The notes beneath the pieces are model-generated. The model searched no databases. It saw only the letters and a list, made by a program, of their open reading frames with translations, and had not been told where the DNA came from. A stretch of DNA of 64,000 nucleotides, taken from positions 2,777,154 to 2,841,153 of the forward strand of contig NZ_SOCE01000001.1 in the NCBI RefSeq assembly GCF_004365175.1, read 5' to 3'. Below are positions 16,845 to 25,821 of this stretch, piece by piece. The stretch comes from Kribbella voronezhensis (lineage in GTDB: Bacteria; Actinomycetota; Actinomycetes; Propionibacteriales; Kribbellaceae). Made by a program: the position numbers and the translations under genes. Positions within the stretch are counted from its first letter, which is position 1. Every line of letters starts with the position of its first letter.

Positions 16845-19800
16845 GTGCACGACGACCGTCAACTCATCGAGGAGCGGCTCCAGCGCGCCCTGCGGGAGCG
16901 GATCCGCCCCGCGATCTACGGCGCGGCCGTCCCGCTGGACATCAAGGTGTGGCATGCGCCCGGTGAGCCGGTGTCCCCAGCCGAAGCGCTGGCGGCCAGC
17001 TACGAGCCCGCCGAGATCGGCCTGCCCTGGGGTGCTCCGTGGGGCACTGCCTGGTTCCACTTCAGCGGCCAGGTGCCGGCCGAGTGGGCCGGCAGCGAGA
17101 TCGAGGCCGTCATCGACCTCGGCTTCAGCGGCGGCCCCGGCTTCTCCGCGGAGGGCCTGGTGCACACGATCAAGGGCGTCCCGCTGAAGGGACTGCACCC
17201 GCGCCAGACCTACGCGCCGCTGTCGATCCTCGGCCCGGACGGTACGGCGGCGTCGCCCGGCGACTCGATCGAGTTCTACGTCGAGGCGGCCGCCAACCCC
17301 GAAGTACTGGGCTGGAACGCGTTCGCGCCGATCTCCGCCGACCTCGGCGCCAAGCCCGAGCCGGGTGGCAAGCCGATCTATCAGCTCACCCGGGCCGACC
17401 TGGCCGTCTTCAACGCCGAGGTGTGGGACCTGATCCTCGATCTGGAGGCGCTCAACGGTCTGCAGCAGGAACTGGCACCGCAGGAGCCGCGCAGCCGCGA
17501 GATCCTCCGCGCGCTGAGCCGCGCCCTCGACGTACTGGACTACGAAGACGTCGCCGGTACTGCGGCTGACGCGCGCGCCGAGCTCACCGACGTACTGAGT
17601 CGCCCCGCACACGCCAGCGCTCACCAGATCTCCGCGGTCGGCCACGCGCACATCGACTCGGCGTGGCTGTGGCCGCTGCGCGAGACCCGCCGCAAGGTGG
17701 CCCGCACGGTCTCCAACGTCGCGACGCTGGCCGAGGAGTACCCCGAACTCGTCTTCGCGTTCTCGCAGGCGCAGCAGCACGCGTGGGTGAAGGAGAACTA
17801 CCCCGAGATCTGGGAGCGGCTGAAGAAGGCCGTTGCCGAGGGCACCATTGTTCCGGTCGGCGGGATGTGGGTCGAGTCCGACACGAACCTGCCCGGCGGC
17901 GAGGCGCTGGCCCGGCAGTTCGTGCACGGTAAGCGGTTCTTCCTGGACGAGTACGGGATCGACACGCAGGAAGTGTGGTTGCCGGACTCGTTCGGCTACA
18001 CCGCGGCGCTGCCGCAGCTGGTGAAGCTGTCCGGTTCGAAGTGGTTCCTGACCCAGAAGATCTCCTGGAACCAGAAGAACAAGTTCCCGCACCACACCTT
18101 CTGGTGGGAGGGCCTCGACGGCACCCAGGTGTTCACCCACTTCCCGCCGATCGACACCTACAACTCCGACCTGTCCGGCCGCGAACTGGCCCGCGCGCAG
18201 CGCAACTTCGCCGAGAACGGCGCGGCGACCCGTTCGCTGGCTCCGTTCGGGTACGGCGACGGCGGTGGCGGCCCCACCCGTGAGTTCATCGCGACCGCCC
18301 GTCGGGTGGCGAACCTGGAGTCCTCGCCGCGGGTGACGATCGAGTCGCCGACCGAGTTCTTCAGTGCCGCGCAGGAGGAGTACCCGGAAGCGCCGGTCTG
18401 GTCGGGCGAGCTCTACCTGGAGATCCACCGCGCGACGTACACCTCGCAGGCCAAGACCAAGCAGGGCAACCGTCGCAGCGAGCACCTGCTGCGCGAGGCC
18501 GAGCTGTGGTCCACGGCGGCCGTGGTGGCCGGCAAGCTGGACAGCTACCCGTACGAGGAGCTGGACCGGATCTGGAAGGCCGTGCTGCTGAACCAGTTCC
18601 ACGACATCCTGCCCGGCAGCTCGATCGCCTGGGTGCACCGCGAGGCCGAGGCGACGTACGCGAAACTGGCCGAGGAGCTCGAGGCGATCATCGCCAAGGC
18701 CCAGCAGGCGCTGGCCGGCGAAGGCTCGAACCAGGTCGTCTTCAACGCAGCGCCGCACACCCGCGAGGGCGTCCCCGGCCTCGGCGCCGGCATCACCACC
18801 GGTGCGGGCCAGGCCGCCACGATCGACGGCCAGGTCCTCGACAACGGCCTGATCCGGGTCACCGTCGACGACCGCGGCCTGATCACCAGCCTGTACGACG
18901 TGGCCGCCGACCGCGAGGTGATCGCACCGGGCACCGCCGCAAACCTGCTGCAGCTGCACGTCGACACCCCGAACCAGTGGGATGCCTGGGACGTCGACTC
19001 GTTCTACAAGAACACCGTCCGCGACATCACCGAGGTCGACACCGTCGACTACTCCGTCGAGGACGGTGTCGCCACCGTCGTGGTGAAGCGGTCCTTCAAC
19101 CGGTCCAGCGTCACCCAGACGCTGCGGCTGCGGCCCGGCGCCAAGCGGGTCGACATCGAGACCGCGATGGACTGGCACGAGTCGGAGAAGTTCCTCAAGG
19201 CGGCGTACCCGGTGGACGTGCACGCCGATCGGTCCGCCTCGGAGACCCAGTTCGGGCACATCTTCCGGCCGACCCACCAGAACACCTCCTGGGACGCGGC
19301 GAAGTTCGAGATCGCGGCGCACCGCTGGGTCCACGTCGGCGAGCCCGGCTACGGCGTCGCGGTGGTGAACGACTCGACGTACGGGCACGACGTCAACCGC
19401 ACCGCCCGCGAGGACGGCGGCACGACGACCACGATCCGTACGTCGCTGATCCGGGCACCACGCTTCCCCGATCCGCAGACCGACCAGGGTCTGCACGTCG
19501 TCAACCACGCGCTCGTGGTCGGCGCCGGGATCCCGGAGGCGATCGAAGAGGGCTACCGGATCAACCTGCCGGAACGCGTCGTCACCGGTGCCACCGGCGC
19601 CGACCCGATCGTTGCCATCGACAACGGCAACGTGATCGTCGAGGCGGTCAAACTGGCCGACGACCAGTCCGGCGACGTCGTAGTCCGCCTCTACGAGTCC
19701 TCCGGCGGCCGCTCCCGCGCCACCATCACCCCCGGCTTCAAGGCCAGTGCGGTCACCGAGGTCGACCTCCTCGAACGCACCCTGTCCGAGCACAACCTCG

Positions 19801-19868
19801 CGAACGGCGCAGTCGCCCTCGAACTCCGCCCGTTCCAAATCCTCACCCTGCGCTTCACCCGCGCCTGA
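16845..19868 (+). CDS. Alpha-mannosidase, glycoside hydrolase family 38
   Basis: 1007 residues from GTG 16845 with GGAGG about 10 nt upstream. The N-terminal ~250 residues are a beta-rich lead domain. The GH38 catalytic domain starts with GHAHIDSAWLWPLRETRRK (zinc ligands H269 and D271), and the catalytic nucleophile is D381 in WLPDSFGYTAALPQL. The C-terminal half holds the usual GH38 linker helices and beta-sandwich domains. No signal peptide is seen, so it is probably cytoplasmic, releasing mannose from alpha-mannosides or degraded glycans. A perfect 14-bp terminator stem follows the stop. Confidence 0.95.
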   Translation: MHDDRQLIEERLQRALRERIRPAIYGAAVPLDIKVWHAPGEPVSPAEALAASYEPAEIGLPWGAPWGTAWFHFSGQVPAEWAGSEIEAVIDLGFSGGPGFSAEGLVHTIKGVPLKGLHPRQTYAPLSILGPDGTAASPGDSIEFYVEAAANPEVLGWNAFAPISADLGAKPEPGGKPIYQLTRADLAVFNAEVWDLILDLEALNGLQQELAPQEPRSREILRALSRALDVLDYEDVAGTAADARAELTDVLSRPAHASAHQISAVGHAHIDSAWLWPLRETRRKVARTVSNVATLAEEYPELVFAFSQAQQHAWVKENYPEIWERLKKAVAEGTIVPVGGMWVESDTNLPGGEALARQFVHGKRFFLDEYGIDTQEVWLPDSFGYTAALPQLVKLSGSKWFLTQKISWNQKNKFPHHTFWWEGLDGTQVFTHFPPIDTYNSDLSGRELARAQRNFAENGAATRSLAPFGYGDGGGGPTREFIATARRVANLESSPRVTIESPTEFFSAAQEEYPEAPVWSGELYLEIHRATYTSQAKTKQGNRRSEHLLREAELWSTAAVVAGKLDSYPYEELDRIWKAVLLNQFHDILPGSSIAWVHREAEATYAKLAEELEAIIAKAQQALAGEGSNQVVFNAAPHTREGVPGLGAGITTGAGQAATIDGQVLDNGLIRVTVDDRGLITSLYDVAADREVIAPGTAANLLQLHVDTPNQWDAWDVDSFYKNTVRDITEVDTVDYSVEDGVATVVVKRSFNRSSVTQTLRLRPGAKRVDIETAMDWHESEKFLKAAYPVDVHADRSASETQFGHIFRPTHQNTSWDAAKFEIAAHRWVHVGEPGYGVAVVNDSTYGHDVNRTAREDGGTTTTIRTSLIRAPRFPDPQTDQGLHVVNHALVVGAGIPEAIEEGYRINLPERVVTGATGADPIVAIDNGNVIVEAVKLADDQSGDVVVRLYESSGGRSRATITPGFKASAVTEVDLLERTLSEHNLANGAVALELRPFQILTLRFTRA

Positions 19869-19874
19869 CCCCAA

Positions 19875-19908
19875 CAGCAGGGCCGCCCCGTCCCGGGCGG
19901 CCCTGCTG
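19875..19908 (+). terminator. Strong terminator hairpin after the mannosidase gene
   Basis: CAGCAGGGCCGCCC pairs perfectly with GGGCGGCCCTGCTG (14 bp) around the loop CGTCCC, 6 nt after the stop. There is no U-tract, which is usual in high-GC actinomycetes. It also lies between convergent genes and could serve the minus-strand kinase. Confidence 0.9.
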
Positions 19909-19943
19909 TCATTAACCCCGTCCAGCCCACGCCTCCAAACGAA

Positions 19944-20831
19944 CTACGCCGTGAGGCGATCTGCTTCCGTCAGAAGGAGATCGCCGAAGGGCTGGAAGCC
20001 GATGGTGCAGGCGTAGACGCCGCTGACGACTCGGTGGATGGTTCCCCATTCCCAGATGGCGGTGGCGTCCACGCCGGTGCGAGAAGCCAGTTGCTCGGTC
20101 CGCGTCCAGAGGTCATCGCCGAGGTCCGGGTTGCACCGCACGATGGTGCCGAGATCGCACGCCGGCTCGGCCCGTAACCCGGCTGGATCGATGAGCTTGT
20201 AGCTGCCGTCAGCCGCCTGCAGCGCGTTCATCTCGTGGATATCACCATGGACCAGAACCGCGGACCGATCGTCGTGGGCAAGGCGCCGACTGTTCATGCA
20301 ATTCAGCGCGTCCGCCACAGTGGCCGGCGAACACGGTCGCCCCGCCTGCTCCCAGAGCTTTGGTAGCCGATCGGCGTACTGCTCAGCCAGGTTCGCGCCG
20401 GTTGGAAGGTCGATGTCGGGACCCACCGGACGCCACAGGCGAACCGCCACTTCGCACAGCAAGGCGTGGCGACTTGCAGGGTCGGCGACGACGTCGTACA
20501 TCGGAGCCCCAAGCCGCTCCAGCAAAAGGGCTTGCCGACTCAAGTCTTCGCCCAACAGCTTGGCGCATCCCCCTCCGTTGGCCAGGCGCAACGCCATGGC
20601 CTCCGGCCCCACGTCCCGACCTGGCACCCCGATCTTGAGGACCGCCGGAGTTCCGTCGACCAGCGTCACCTCGACGACCAGGGCGGCGTGACCACCAGCG
20701 AAGCTGGACCCGATCATCAGAGACCATTCCTGAGCCAGCGAGTCGACCACACCAGGCAGCTCGTCCAGCCAGGATTCATTCCCGTCGGCGATGACCGTCT
20801 TGCGGACCTGGTCAGGGATGTCGAGGCTCAC
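19944..20831 (-). CDS. Aminoglycoside/hydroxyurea antibiotic resistance kinase family (APH(6)-like)
   Basis: 295 residues from GTG 20831. It has the streptomycin 6-kinase family pattern: SFAGGHAALVVEVTLVDGTPAVLKIG near the ATP site, the catalytic loop LVHGDIHEMNAL and the metal motif LIDPAGLRAEPACDLG. The typical family opening (P..V...G..G..WL..LP) is visible as DGNESWLDELP. True streptomycin kinases belong to this family, but many members in soil actinomycetes have no proven resistance role. Base composition is a little lower in GC than its neighbours. Confidence 0.85.
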   Translation of the reverse strand: MSLDIPDQVRKTVIADGNESWLDELPGVVDSLAQEWSLMIGSSFAGGHAALVVEVTLVDGTPAVLKIGVPGRDVGPEAMALRLANGGGCAKLLGEDLSRQALLLERLGAPMYDVVADPASRHALLCEVAVRLWRPVGPDIDLPTGANLAEQYADRLPKLWEQAGRPCSPATVADALNCMNSRRLAHDDRSAVLVHGDIHEMNALQAADGSYKLIDPAGLRAEPACDLGTIVRCNPDLGDDLWTRTEQLASRTGVDATAIWEWGTIHRVVSGVYACTIGFQPFGDLLLTEADRLTA

Positions 20832-20969
20832 ACCGCCAACCTAGTATTCCGGCCGCGGTTGCTGATCAGCCGAGTTGGGCTCTCCGACGGTGGCGGTGGT
20901 GGTGTGGACGCCACCTGACGTTCACCGAGCTGACGTAGCGTGGAAGGGACGCCGGAGGTGGGAGGTGGC

Positions 20970-22298
20970 ATGACGACGCCCTTGCTGGGATCGCGCACGC
21001 TCGATCGGGAGACGGCCAGGTCCCTGCCACCCGGGTCGCGGTTGCCGACGCTGGTTCAGACTTTTCTGTTCGCCGGGCATCGCAAGACCTTCTTCCCGCG
21101 GCTGAGAGCCCGGTACGGCGATGTCTTCACGATCCGTCTCGTCCCGGGCAGCCGGGTGGTCGTGGTGCTCAGCCGGCCCGAGCACATCCGGGAGGTGTTC
21201 GGCTCCTCGCCGAAGGTGATGCACGCGGGCGAGGGCAACACCGTGCTCGCTCCGATCATGGGGCAACATTCGCTGCTGCTGATCGACGACGACGATCACG
21301 CCCGGATGCGCCGCCAGCTGATGCCTGCCTTCAACGGCAGCGCCTTGCGCGGCTACAGCGAGATGATCGCCCGCCTGGCGCGTGCCGAGGTCGGCAACTG
21401 GCCGACCGGCGAACCGTTCAAGCTGCACGAGCGAACGCGCACCCTGACACTCGAGGTCATCCTGCAGGTCGTCTTCGGCGTCACCGACCAGGACCGGCTG
21501 GCCCAGCTCCGGCCGCTGCTCGAGCGGATCGTCGCGGTCCGTCCGATCATCATGCTCGGCGGCTTCTATCCCCGGTTGCTGCGGATGCGACCCTGGCGTA
21601 CCTACCTGGAGATCCAGCGCGAGGTCGACGCGATCCTGTACGACGAGATCGCGACCCGCCGCGCTCAGGAGAACCTTGCCGAGCGCAACGACGTACTCTC
21701 TCGTTTGCTTGCCGCTGGCATCTTGTCCGACGTCGAACTCAGAGATCAGTTGGTCACCCTGCTACTGGCCGGCCACGAGACCACGGCGACAGCGCTGGCC
21801 TGGGCGTTCCACGAACTGGCGAGGGATCCGGAGTTGTTGCAAGCCGGGCAGCGAGCCGCCGACGAGGGCGACGACGACTACCTGGAAGCGATCACGAAGG
21901 AGTCGATGCGGCTGCACCCCGTCGTGTACCAGGTAGGCCGCCGCATCACCGAGACCGTAGAGATCGCCGGCTACCGCCTACCGCGCGGGACGACGCTGAT
22001 GGCCGCAATCGGCCTCGTACAGAGCAACGAGCAGCACTTCCCCGGTGTCTCCGAATTCAACCCCGACCGCTTCCTAGGCGCGAACCCGCCCGCACCAGGC
22101 ACCTGGATCCCCTTCGGCGGCGGCGCCCGCCGCTGCATCGGCGCCGGCTTCTCGTTGCTGGAGGCCACCGAAATCCTCCGCGCCGCCCTGACCCGGTACG
22201 ACGTCCACGCACCCCGCCCCGAACCAGAAAAAGCCCAGCCACGCAACGTAACCCTGGTCCCGTCCCGCGGCTGCGAAATCACCATCACCCCGCGCTAA
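20970..22298 (+). CDS. Cytochrome P450
   Basis: 442 residues from ATG 20970, chosen because GGGAGG lies just upstream. The oxygen-binding I-helix is AGHETT (267-272), the K-helix ExxR is E311-S-M-R314 and the heme-thiolate Cys389 is in PFGGGARRCIGAGF. The proline-rich start (LPPGSRLPTLVQTFLF) and overall shape resemble class-I bacterial P450s of the CYP110/CYP1xx fatty-acid or terpene type. No ferredoxin or reductase gene is adjacent. Substrate unknown. The 3' end is followed at once by a copy of the dispersed stem-loop module. Confidence 0.95.
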   Translation: MTTPLLGSRTLDRETARSLPPGSRLPTLVQTFLFAGHRKTFFPRLRARYGDVFTIRLVPGSRVVVVLSRPEHIREVFGSSPKVMHAGEGNTVLAPIMGQHSLLLIDDDDHARMRRQLMPAFNGSALRGYSEMIARLARAEVGNWPTGEPFKLHERTRTLTLEVILQVVFGVTDQDRLAQLRPLLERIVAVRPIIMLGGFYPRLLRMRPWRTYLEIQREVDAILYDEIATRRAQENLAERNDVLSRLLAAGILSDVELRDQLVTLLLAGHETTATALAWAFHELARDPELLQAGQRAADEGDDDYLEAITKESMRLHPVVYQVGRRITETVEIAGYRLPRGTTLMAAIGLVQSNEQHFPGVSEFNPDRFLGANPPAPGTWIPFGGGARRCIGAGFSLLEATEILRAALTRYDVHAPRPEPEKAQPRNVTLVPSRGCEITITPR

Positions 22299-22333
22299 CC
22301 AGCCGAGGTTGTCGAACCCACGCCGGCACCTAC

Positions 22334-22380
22334 GAGCGCTCCTGCCTCGCGTCCTTCGTCGCCTGGCTCCCACCCGCCCC
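22334..22380 (+). repeat. Dispersed stem-loop module, copy after the P450 gene
   Basis: The hairpin GAGCG / CTCCTGCCTCG / CGTCC (one G-T pair, one mismatch) is at 22334-22354, followed by a Cys-codon-free C-rich stretch CTCCCACCCGCCCC. It starts 35 bp after the P450 stop, in the same orientation as that gene. It matches the inverted copy at 23574-23638. Confidence 0.7.
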
Positions 22381-22469
22381 GGGTCGCCGAACCCTGTAGC
22401 CGCTGGCTTGCAGCCGACCTAGACGATGGTTGCCAATGGCGCATCGAAGACTCCTGCTATACCTAGGGC

Positions 22470-23417
22470 GTGACAGCTGCCGAAACGACTGCGATCGCCG
22501 GGAAGGTCGGATCGCTGCTCGGCAAGACTGCGGCGGCCTGGCATACACCTGCGTTCGGGCTGTCGGCTGCGGACCGGGTCGTCGTCACGTTCAGCGATGA
22601 CAGCGCCGCGTTTGTCAAAGGGGCGACGACCGAAGAGACCGCGGGCTGGCTGCGCAACGAGCACAGGATCCTCGATCACCTGCGAGGCACCGGCCTCGCT
22701 CCCGAGGTTCTCGGCTGGCAGGACGACGGCACCGGACAGCCATTGCTGGTGACGGAGGACCTGTCCGCCGCCTACTGGCCGGCGGCCGGCGCCGAGGATC
22801 CGGGCGGCGGCACGTCGACGGTCTGGCGACCCGGCGACATCGACGTTCTCCGCCGCACGCTCGACCGTTTGAGCCGAGCGTCGCTGCCTGCCGAGCTGCC
22901 GCGGACGACCAGCTGGCCGGGACCACAGTGGCCGCGCGTTGTCGAGCTGGCCGACCGGCTTGTCGATGTCGGTGTCGTCGTCCCCGGCTGGCTCGAGGCG
23001 AATGCCGAGACCCTAACCGCCATCGACGCGGAGGCGGACACCACTCTCGAACTCGGTGCGTACCTGGTGCACGGCGACGTCCGCAGCGACAACGTGTGCA
23101 TCCTCAGCAAAGCCGGCGAGCGCGAAGGTCGCCTCGTCGACTGGTCGCACGCCGGCGCCGGCCACCAGTTGCACGACCTCGTGCAACTGCTCCCCACGCT
23201 GCACCTAGAGGGTGGTCCGCCGCCGTGGCAGGTGTGCATCGAACCCGCACCCCTCATCGCGAGGCTTGCAGGGCCATCGCTGCAGCGCGCCTGCGTGAGC
23301 GAGCAGCCAGATTGGCTCCGTCAAGTGTTCATCGACCTCGCGTCGATCAACCTGAAGTGGCTGGCAGCGGCCCTCGGGCTGCCACTGCCCGTGCCGGATC
23401 AACCCACGCCCGGTTGA
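22470..23417 (+). CDS. Phosphotransferase (APH) family protein
   Basis: 315 residues from GTG 22470. Kinase-like signatures are FVKGATTEETAGWLRNEHRIL, the catalytic loop LVHGDVRSDNVCIL and the metal motif LVDWSHAGAG. There is no good ribosome site, but TATACCT lies 6 nt before the GTG, so a leaderless transcript starting at the GTG is plausible. Substrate unknown. The gene is bracketed by inverted copies of the dispersed stem-loop module. Confidence 0.85.
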   Translation: MTAAETTAIAGKVGSLLGKTAAAWHTPAFGLSAADRVVVTFSDDSAAFVKGATTEETAGWLRNEHRILDHLRGTGLAPEVLGWQDDGTGQPLLVTEDLSAAYWPAAGAEDPGGGTSTVWRPGDIDVLRRTLDRLSRASLPAELPRTTSWPGPQWPRVVELADRLVDVGVVVPGWLEANAETLTAIDAEADTTLELGAYLVHGDVRSDNVCILSKAGEREGRLVDWSHAGAGHQLHDLVQLLPTLHLEGGPPPWQVCIEPAPLIARLAGPSLQRACVSEQPDWLRQVFIDLASINLKWLAAALGLPLPVPDQPTPG

Positions 23418-23473
23418 CCGCTCTGGTTCCTGCCTCGCTTGGACGCACTCCGATCCCGGTTCGTACCCCTGGC

Positions 23474-23501
23474 GGCGAGCACCAGCCATGAGGTGCTCGC
23501 C
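23474..23501 (+). terminator. Terminator hairpin after the phosphotransferase gene
   Basis: GGCGAGCACC pairs perfectly with GGTGCTCGCC (10 bp) around an 8-nt loop, 56 nt after the stop. There is no U-tract. Confidence 0.75.
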
Positions 23502-23573
23502 GGGAGGAGTCATTTCCGATCAGAGGTCACGATGCGCCGCCTACCTGCGACCTCAGCCAGGCAGCAGCTGAGC

Positions 23574-23638
23574 GAGCGACGAAAGAGCCCGCGACGCCGG
23601 GCGGGTGGGAGCCGGCCGACGGAGGAGCGCCCGTAGGC
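23574..23638 (-). repeat. Dispersed stem-loop module, copy after the DUF5709 gene
   Basis: On the minus strand the loop CTCCTCCGTCG (23627-23617) is followed by CGGCTCCCACCCGCCC and a second GTCG-containing arm. It begins about 35 nt after the DUF5709 stop and shares the CTCCCACCCGCCC linker with the copy at 22334. Confidence 0.7.
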
Positions 23639-23673
23639 GGCGGCGTGGGCCAGACGACCTCAGCTCGACAGAT

Positions 23674-24177
23674 TCAGTCCTCCAGGTCGCCGATGTCGCC
23701 CAGGTCGACGTCGCGGACGTCTTCGATGTCGGTTTCGTCCTCGTCGTCGAGCACGAAGGGTTCGTCGTCGTTGACGACGTGGACGGCTGCCTCCTCGGCG
23801 CTCGCGCCCGCGCCGTCGAAGCCGACGTCCTCGGCTACCAGATCCTTCTCGAGATCGGAGTGGGCGCCTTCGTCCGGTGCGACGAGCCGGCCGGAGCGGG
23901 CCTCGCCGACCTCGGGTCCGCCGACGTTCTCGTCCTCTTCCGCGTACGGGTCGATGTCCGGCTCCTCCTGGGCGATCCGCTGGTCCAGCGTCTCGCCCTC
24001 CAGCGCCTCCTCGGCGGTGGTGCCGAAGCCTTCTCCCGCGGACCACTTCTCCGGTGGCGAGTAGCCCTCGTCCAGCAGGTCGTCCACGCCGCGGTCGTTC
24101 AGCGTGTCCTCGGGCTGCAGCTGGTCCTCGTCGTCGACGCTGTAGCTGCCGTAGTCCTCACGGTTGTTCTCGGTCAT
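23674..24177 (-). CDS. DUF5709 domain protein
   Basis: 167 residues from ATG 24177 with a G-rich ribosome site. It is highly acidic and hydrophilic, with no membrane segment. The N-terminal half (YGSYSVDDEDQLQPEDTL, DLLDEGYSPPEKW, EGETLDQRIAQEEPD) is the DUF5709 signature found in many actinomycetes. The C-terminus is almost purely Asp/Glu (DDEDETDIEDVRDVDLGD). Function unknown; a disordered charged stress-related protein is possible. Transcribed away from the FUSC-type gene. Confidence 0.85.
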   Translation of the reverse strand: MTENNREDYGSYSVDDEDQLQPEDTLNDRGVDDLLDEGYSPPEKWSAGEGFGTTAEEALEGETLDQRIAQEEPDIDPYAEEDENVGGPEVGEARSGRLVAPDEGAHSDLEKDLVAEDVGFDGAGASAEEAAVHVVNDDEPFVLDDEDETDIEDVRDVDLGDIGDLED

Positions 24178-24267
24178 GCCCCCACCCTGACCGTCCGCGG
24201 GGGTTGAATCAAGGCAGAGCGCGGCCGTGTCCCCTGGACGGCGCACGGCGTACTCCATGATGGTGGG

Positions 24268-25422
24268 ATGGATCCGGTCAGGCTGACCCTGGAACAGCTG
24301 CGTGAGCTGCGTGACGACGTCGCACCGCAGGCTGCTCGCCGGTCCAGGGCCTCGGTACGCCGGCGCGTCGACCGCTGGCGCAACCGGGCGTTCTTCATCG
24401 CCCAGTGCGCGCTCGCCGCCGGTGTCGCGTGGGGATTGGCCCGTTATGTGGTCGGTCACAAGATGCCGTTCTTCGCGCCGGTCGCGGCGATGGTCTGCCT
24501 CGGGTTCAGTTTCGGGCAGCGGTTGCGCCGGGTGGCCGAGGTGATGGTCGGCGTGGCCGTCGGAGTCGGGGTCGGCGACCTTTTCGTGAAGATGTTCGGC
24601 ACCGGGATCCCGCAGATCGTCTTCGTCGTCGCGCTGGCGATGAGCGTCGCCGTACTGCTCGGCGCGGGCAACCTGATGGTCACCCAGGCCGGCGTCCAGG
24701 CGGCGATGGTGACCACCTTGCTGCCCGATCCCGGGGCCGGATTCAGCCGCTGGCTGGACGCGGCGCTGGGCGGCGTGGTGGCGTTGGCGGCGGCAACGAT
24801 CGCGCCCGCCGCGGCGATTCGTCGCCCCCGGCAACAAGCCACCGCCGTACTGAACGAGCTCGCCTCCCTCCTGGTCGAGACGGCCGACGGACTGCGCAAC
24901 CACGACGAGAGCGACCTGACCGACGCCTTACGTCGGGCCCGGGAAAGCGAATCCCTGCTCGACGATCTCCGGAGTGCCGCGTCCGAAGGGGTCGCGGTGG
25001 TCCGGATGTCCCCGTTCCGGCGGCGGCATCGCGGCCGGGTCCAGGAGGTCGCCGACCTGGTCGTTCCACTGGACCGGGCGATCCGCAACATCCGGGTCCT
25101 GGTACGCCGGGCGGCGGTCGCTGTCTGGCGAGGCGAGCAGATCCCCGCCGAATACCCGCAACTGCTCGAACGCCTCGCCGACGGCACCCGGCTGATCGCG
25201 GAGTCCCTGTTCGAACCGGCCGCGGACGTCGCCGCCCACCGGGTCCTCGGCGAGCTCGCCCGCCGTACCGCGGACCTGCCCACGCCCGCCGGTCTGTCCG
25301 CCGTGGTGGTGCTCGGCCAGATCCGCTCGACCATCGTCGACCTCCTGGAACTGACCGGCGCGACCTACGAGGAAGCCCGCGAATTGGTCCCGCTGAGACC
25401 AGACGGCCTGGATGAGAAGTAG
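24268..25422 (+). CDS. FUSC / aromatic acid exporter family membrane protein
   Basis: 384 residues from ATG 24268. A basic N-terminus (RRSRASVRRRVDRWRN) leads into a block of about six transmembrane helices (~42-185), with GFSFGQRLRRVAEVMVGVAVGVGVGDL typical of the FUSC/ArAE group. A long cytoplasmic helical domain (~190-384) follows, with GVAVVRMSPFRRRHRGRVQEVADLVVPLD. Members are thought to export aromatic acids or to stabilise membranes; no substrate can be assigned here. Confidence 0.85.
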   Translation: MDPVRLTLEQLRELRDDVAPQAARRSRASVRRRVDRWRNRAFFIAQCALAAGVAWGLARYVVGHKMPFFAPVAAMVCLGFSFGQRLRRVAEVMVGVAVGVGVGDLFVKMFGTGIPQIVFVVALAMSVAVLLGAGNLMVTQAGVQAAMVTTLLPDPGAGFSRWLDAALGGVVALAAATIAPAAAIRRPRQQATAVLNELASLLVETADGLRNHDESDLTDALRRARESESLLDDLRSAASEGVAVVRMSPFRRRHRGRVQEVADLVVPLDRAIRNIRVLVRRAAVAVWRGEQIPAEYPQLLERLADGTRLIAESLFEPAADVAAHRVLGELARRTADLPTPAGLSAVVVLGQIRSTIVDLLELTGATYEEARELVPLRPDGLDEK

Positions 25423-25484
25423 GTCACACCAAAAAGTTTTCCCGAATCTCCGTCATAGCCCGGGTCCGCGTGCGTCTCACTGGC

Positions 25485-25592
25485 ATGACGATCCACCGAT
25501 TGATGAGCGTTCTCGCCGCCGAGCAGACCGGTGAGACCCCCGCGGCCGACGCCGCCCCCGACGACCAGTTCGACGCCGCCGCCGAGCAGTAA
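25485..25592 (+). CDS. Small acidic protein, 35 residues, unknown
   Basis: ATG 25485 to TAA 25592. It starts MTIHRLMSVLAAEQTGE and continues with an Ala/Asp/Gln-rich tail ending DAAAEQ. Third codon positions are almost all G or C, as in real genes of this genome, yet no Shine-Dalgarno site is obvious. The orphan intrinsic terminator at 25743-25811 on the same strand supports a transcript here. It could be a small protein, a precursor peptide or a leader; no cyclase, maturase or transporter gene is adjacent to support a peptide natural product. Confidence 0.5.
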   Translation: MTIHRLMSVLAAEQTGETPAADAAPDDQFDAAAEQ

Positions 25593-25599
25593 GGCGCGA

Positions 25600-25742
25600 A
25601 CCGGACGGACGGGCAGGCGACGCACCCGGACGGTCTCCCCCACCGAGGTAGACCGCACGGAGGTCGCACGACGCAAGAGGCGCCCTTGTGCGCAGCGTCG
25701 CCTGCACCGTCACCGGTGCTCTCACCACAGAGGGAGCACCCC
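25600..25742 (+). ncRNA. Structured 3' region or small RNA upstream of an orphan terminator
   Basis: GCAGGCGACGC (25613-25623) can pair perfectly over 11 bp with GCGTCGCCTGC (25695-25705). GGTGCTC (25715-25721) pairs with GAGCACC (25734-25740), just before the terminator stem. The enclosed part can form a smaller CGCAAG/CTTGTGCG hairpin. No reading frame with good codon bias covers it. It is either a folded 3' UTR of the 35-residue gene or a separate small RNA. Confidence 0.45.
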
Positions 25743-25811
25743 AAACCACCCGCCGGGTCAGTCCTGACGCCGCTTGCGCGAGGCTCAGGGCCGACCGGCG
25801 GGTGGTTTTTT
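25743..25811 (+). terminator. Intrinsic terminator with 14-bp stem and U-tract
   Basis: AAACCACCCGCCGG (25743-25756) pairs perfectly with CCGGCGGGTGGTTT (25795-25808), followed by a run of T to 25811. The 38-nt loop holds a nested hairpin (CCTGA and GCC with GGC and TCAGG). It is one of the few true U-tract terminators in the window. It reads on the plus strand, where the only upstream genes are the 35-residue ORF and the FUSC gene. Confidence 0.85.
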
Positions 25812-25821
25812 GGTGCCCGTA

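Noticed and set aside
16827..19874. Minus-strand open frame of 1015 codons
   Set aside because: It lies entirely antisense to the GH38 mannosidase, whose motifs and codon bias are clear. The antisense frame is an Arg/Gly/Val-rich shadow typical of high-GC DNA.
25485..25592. Lasso or other RiPP precursor peptide
   Set aside because: The small acidic ORF has no neighbouring cyclase, protease, RRE protein or transporter; the label would be a guess.
25600..25811. tmRNA, RNase P RNA or riboswitch
   Set aside because: I see none of the conserved core motifs of tmRNA or RNase P, and no downstream gene on this strand for a riboswitch to control.
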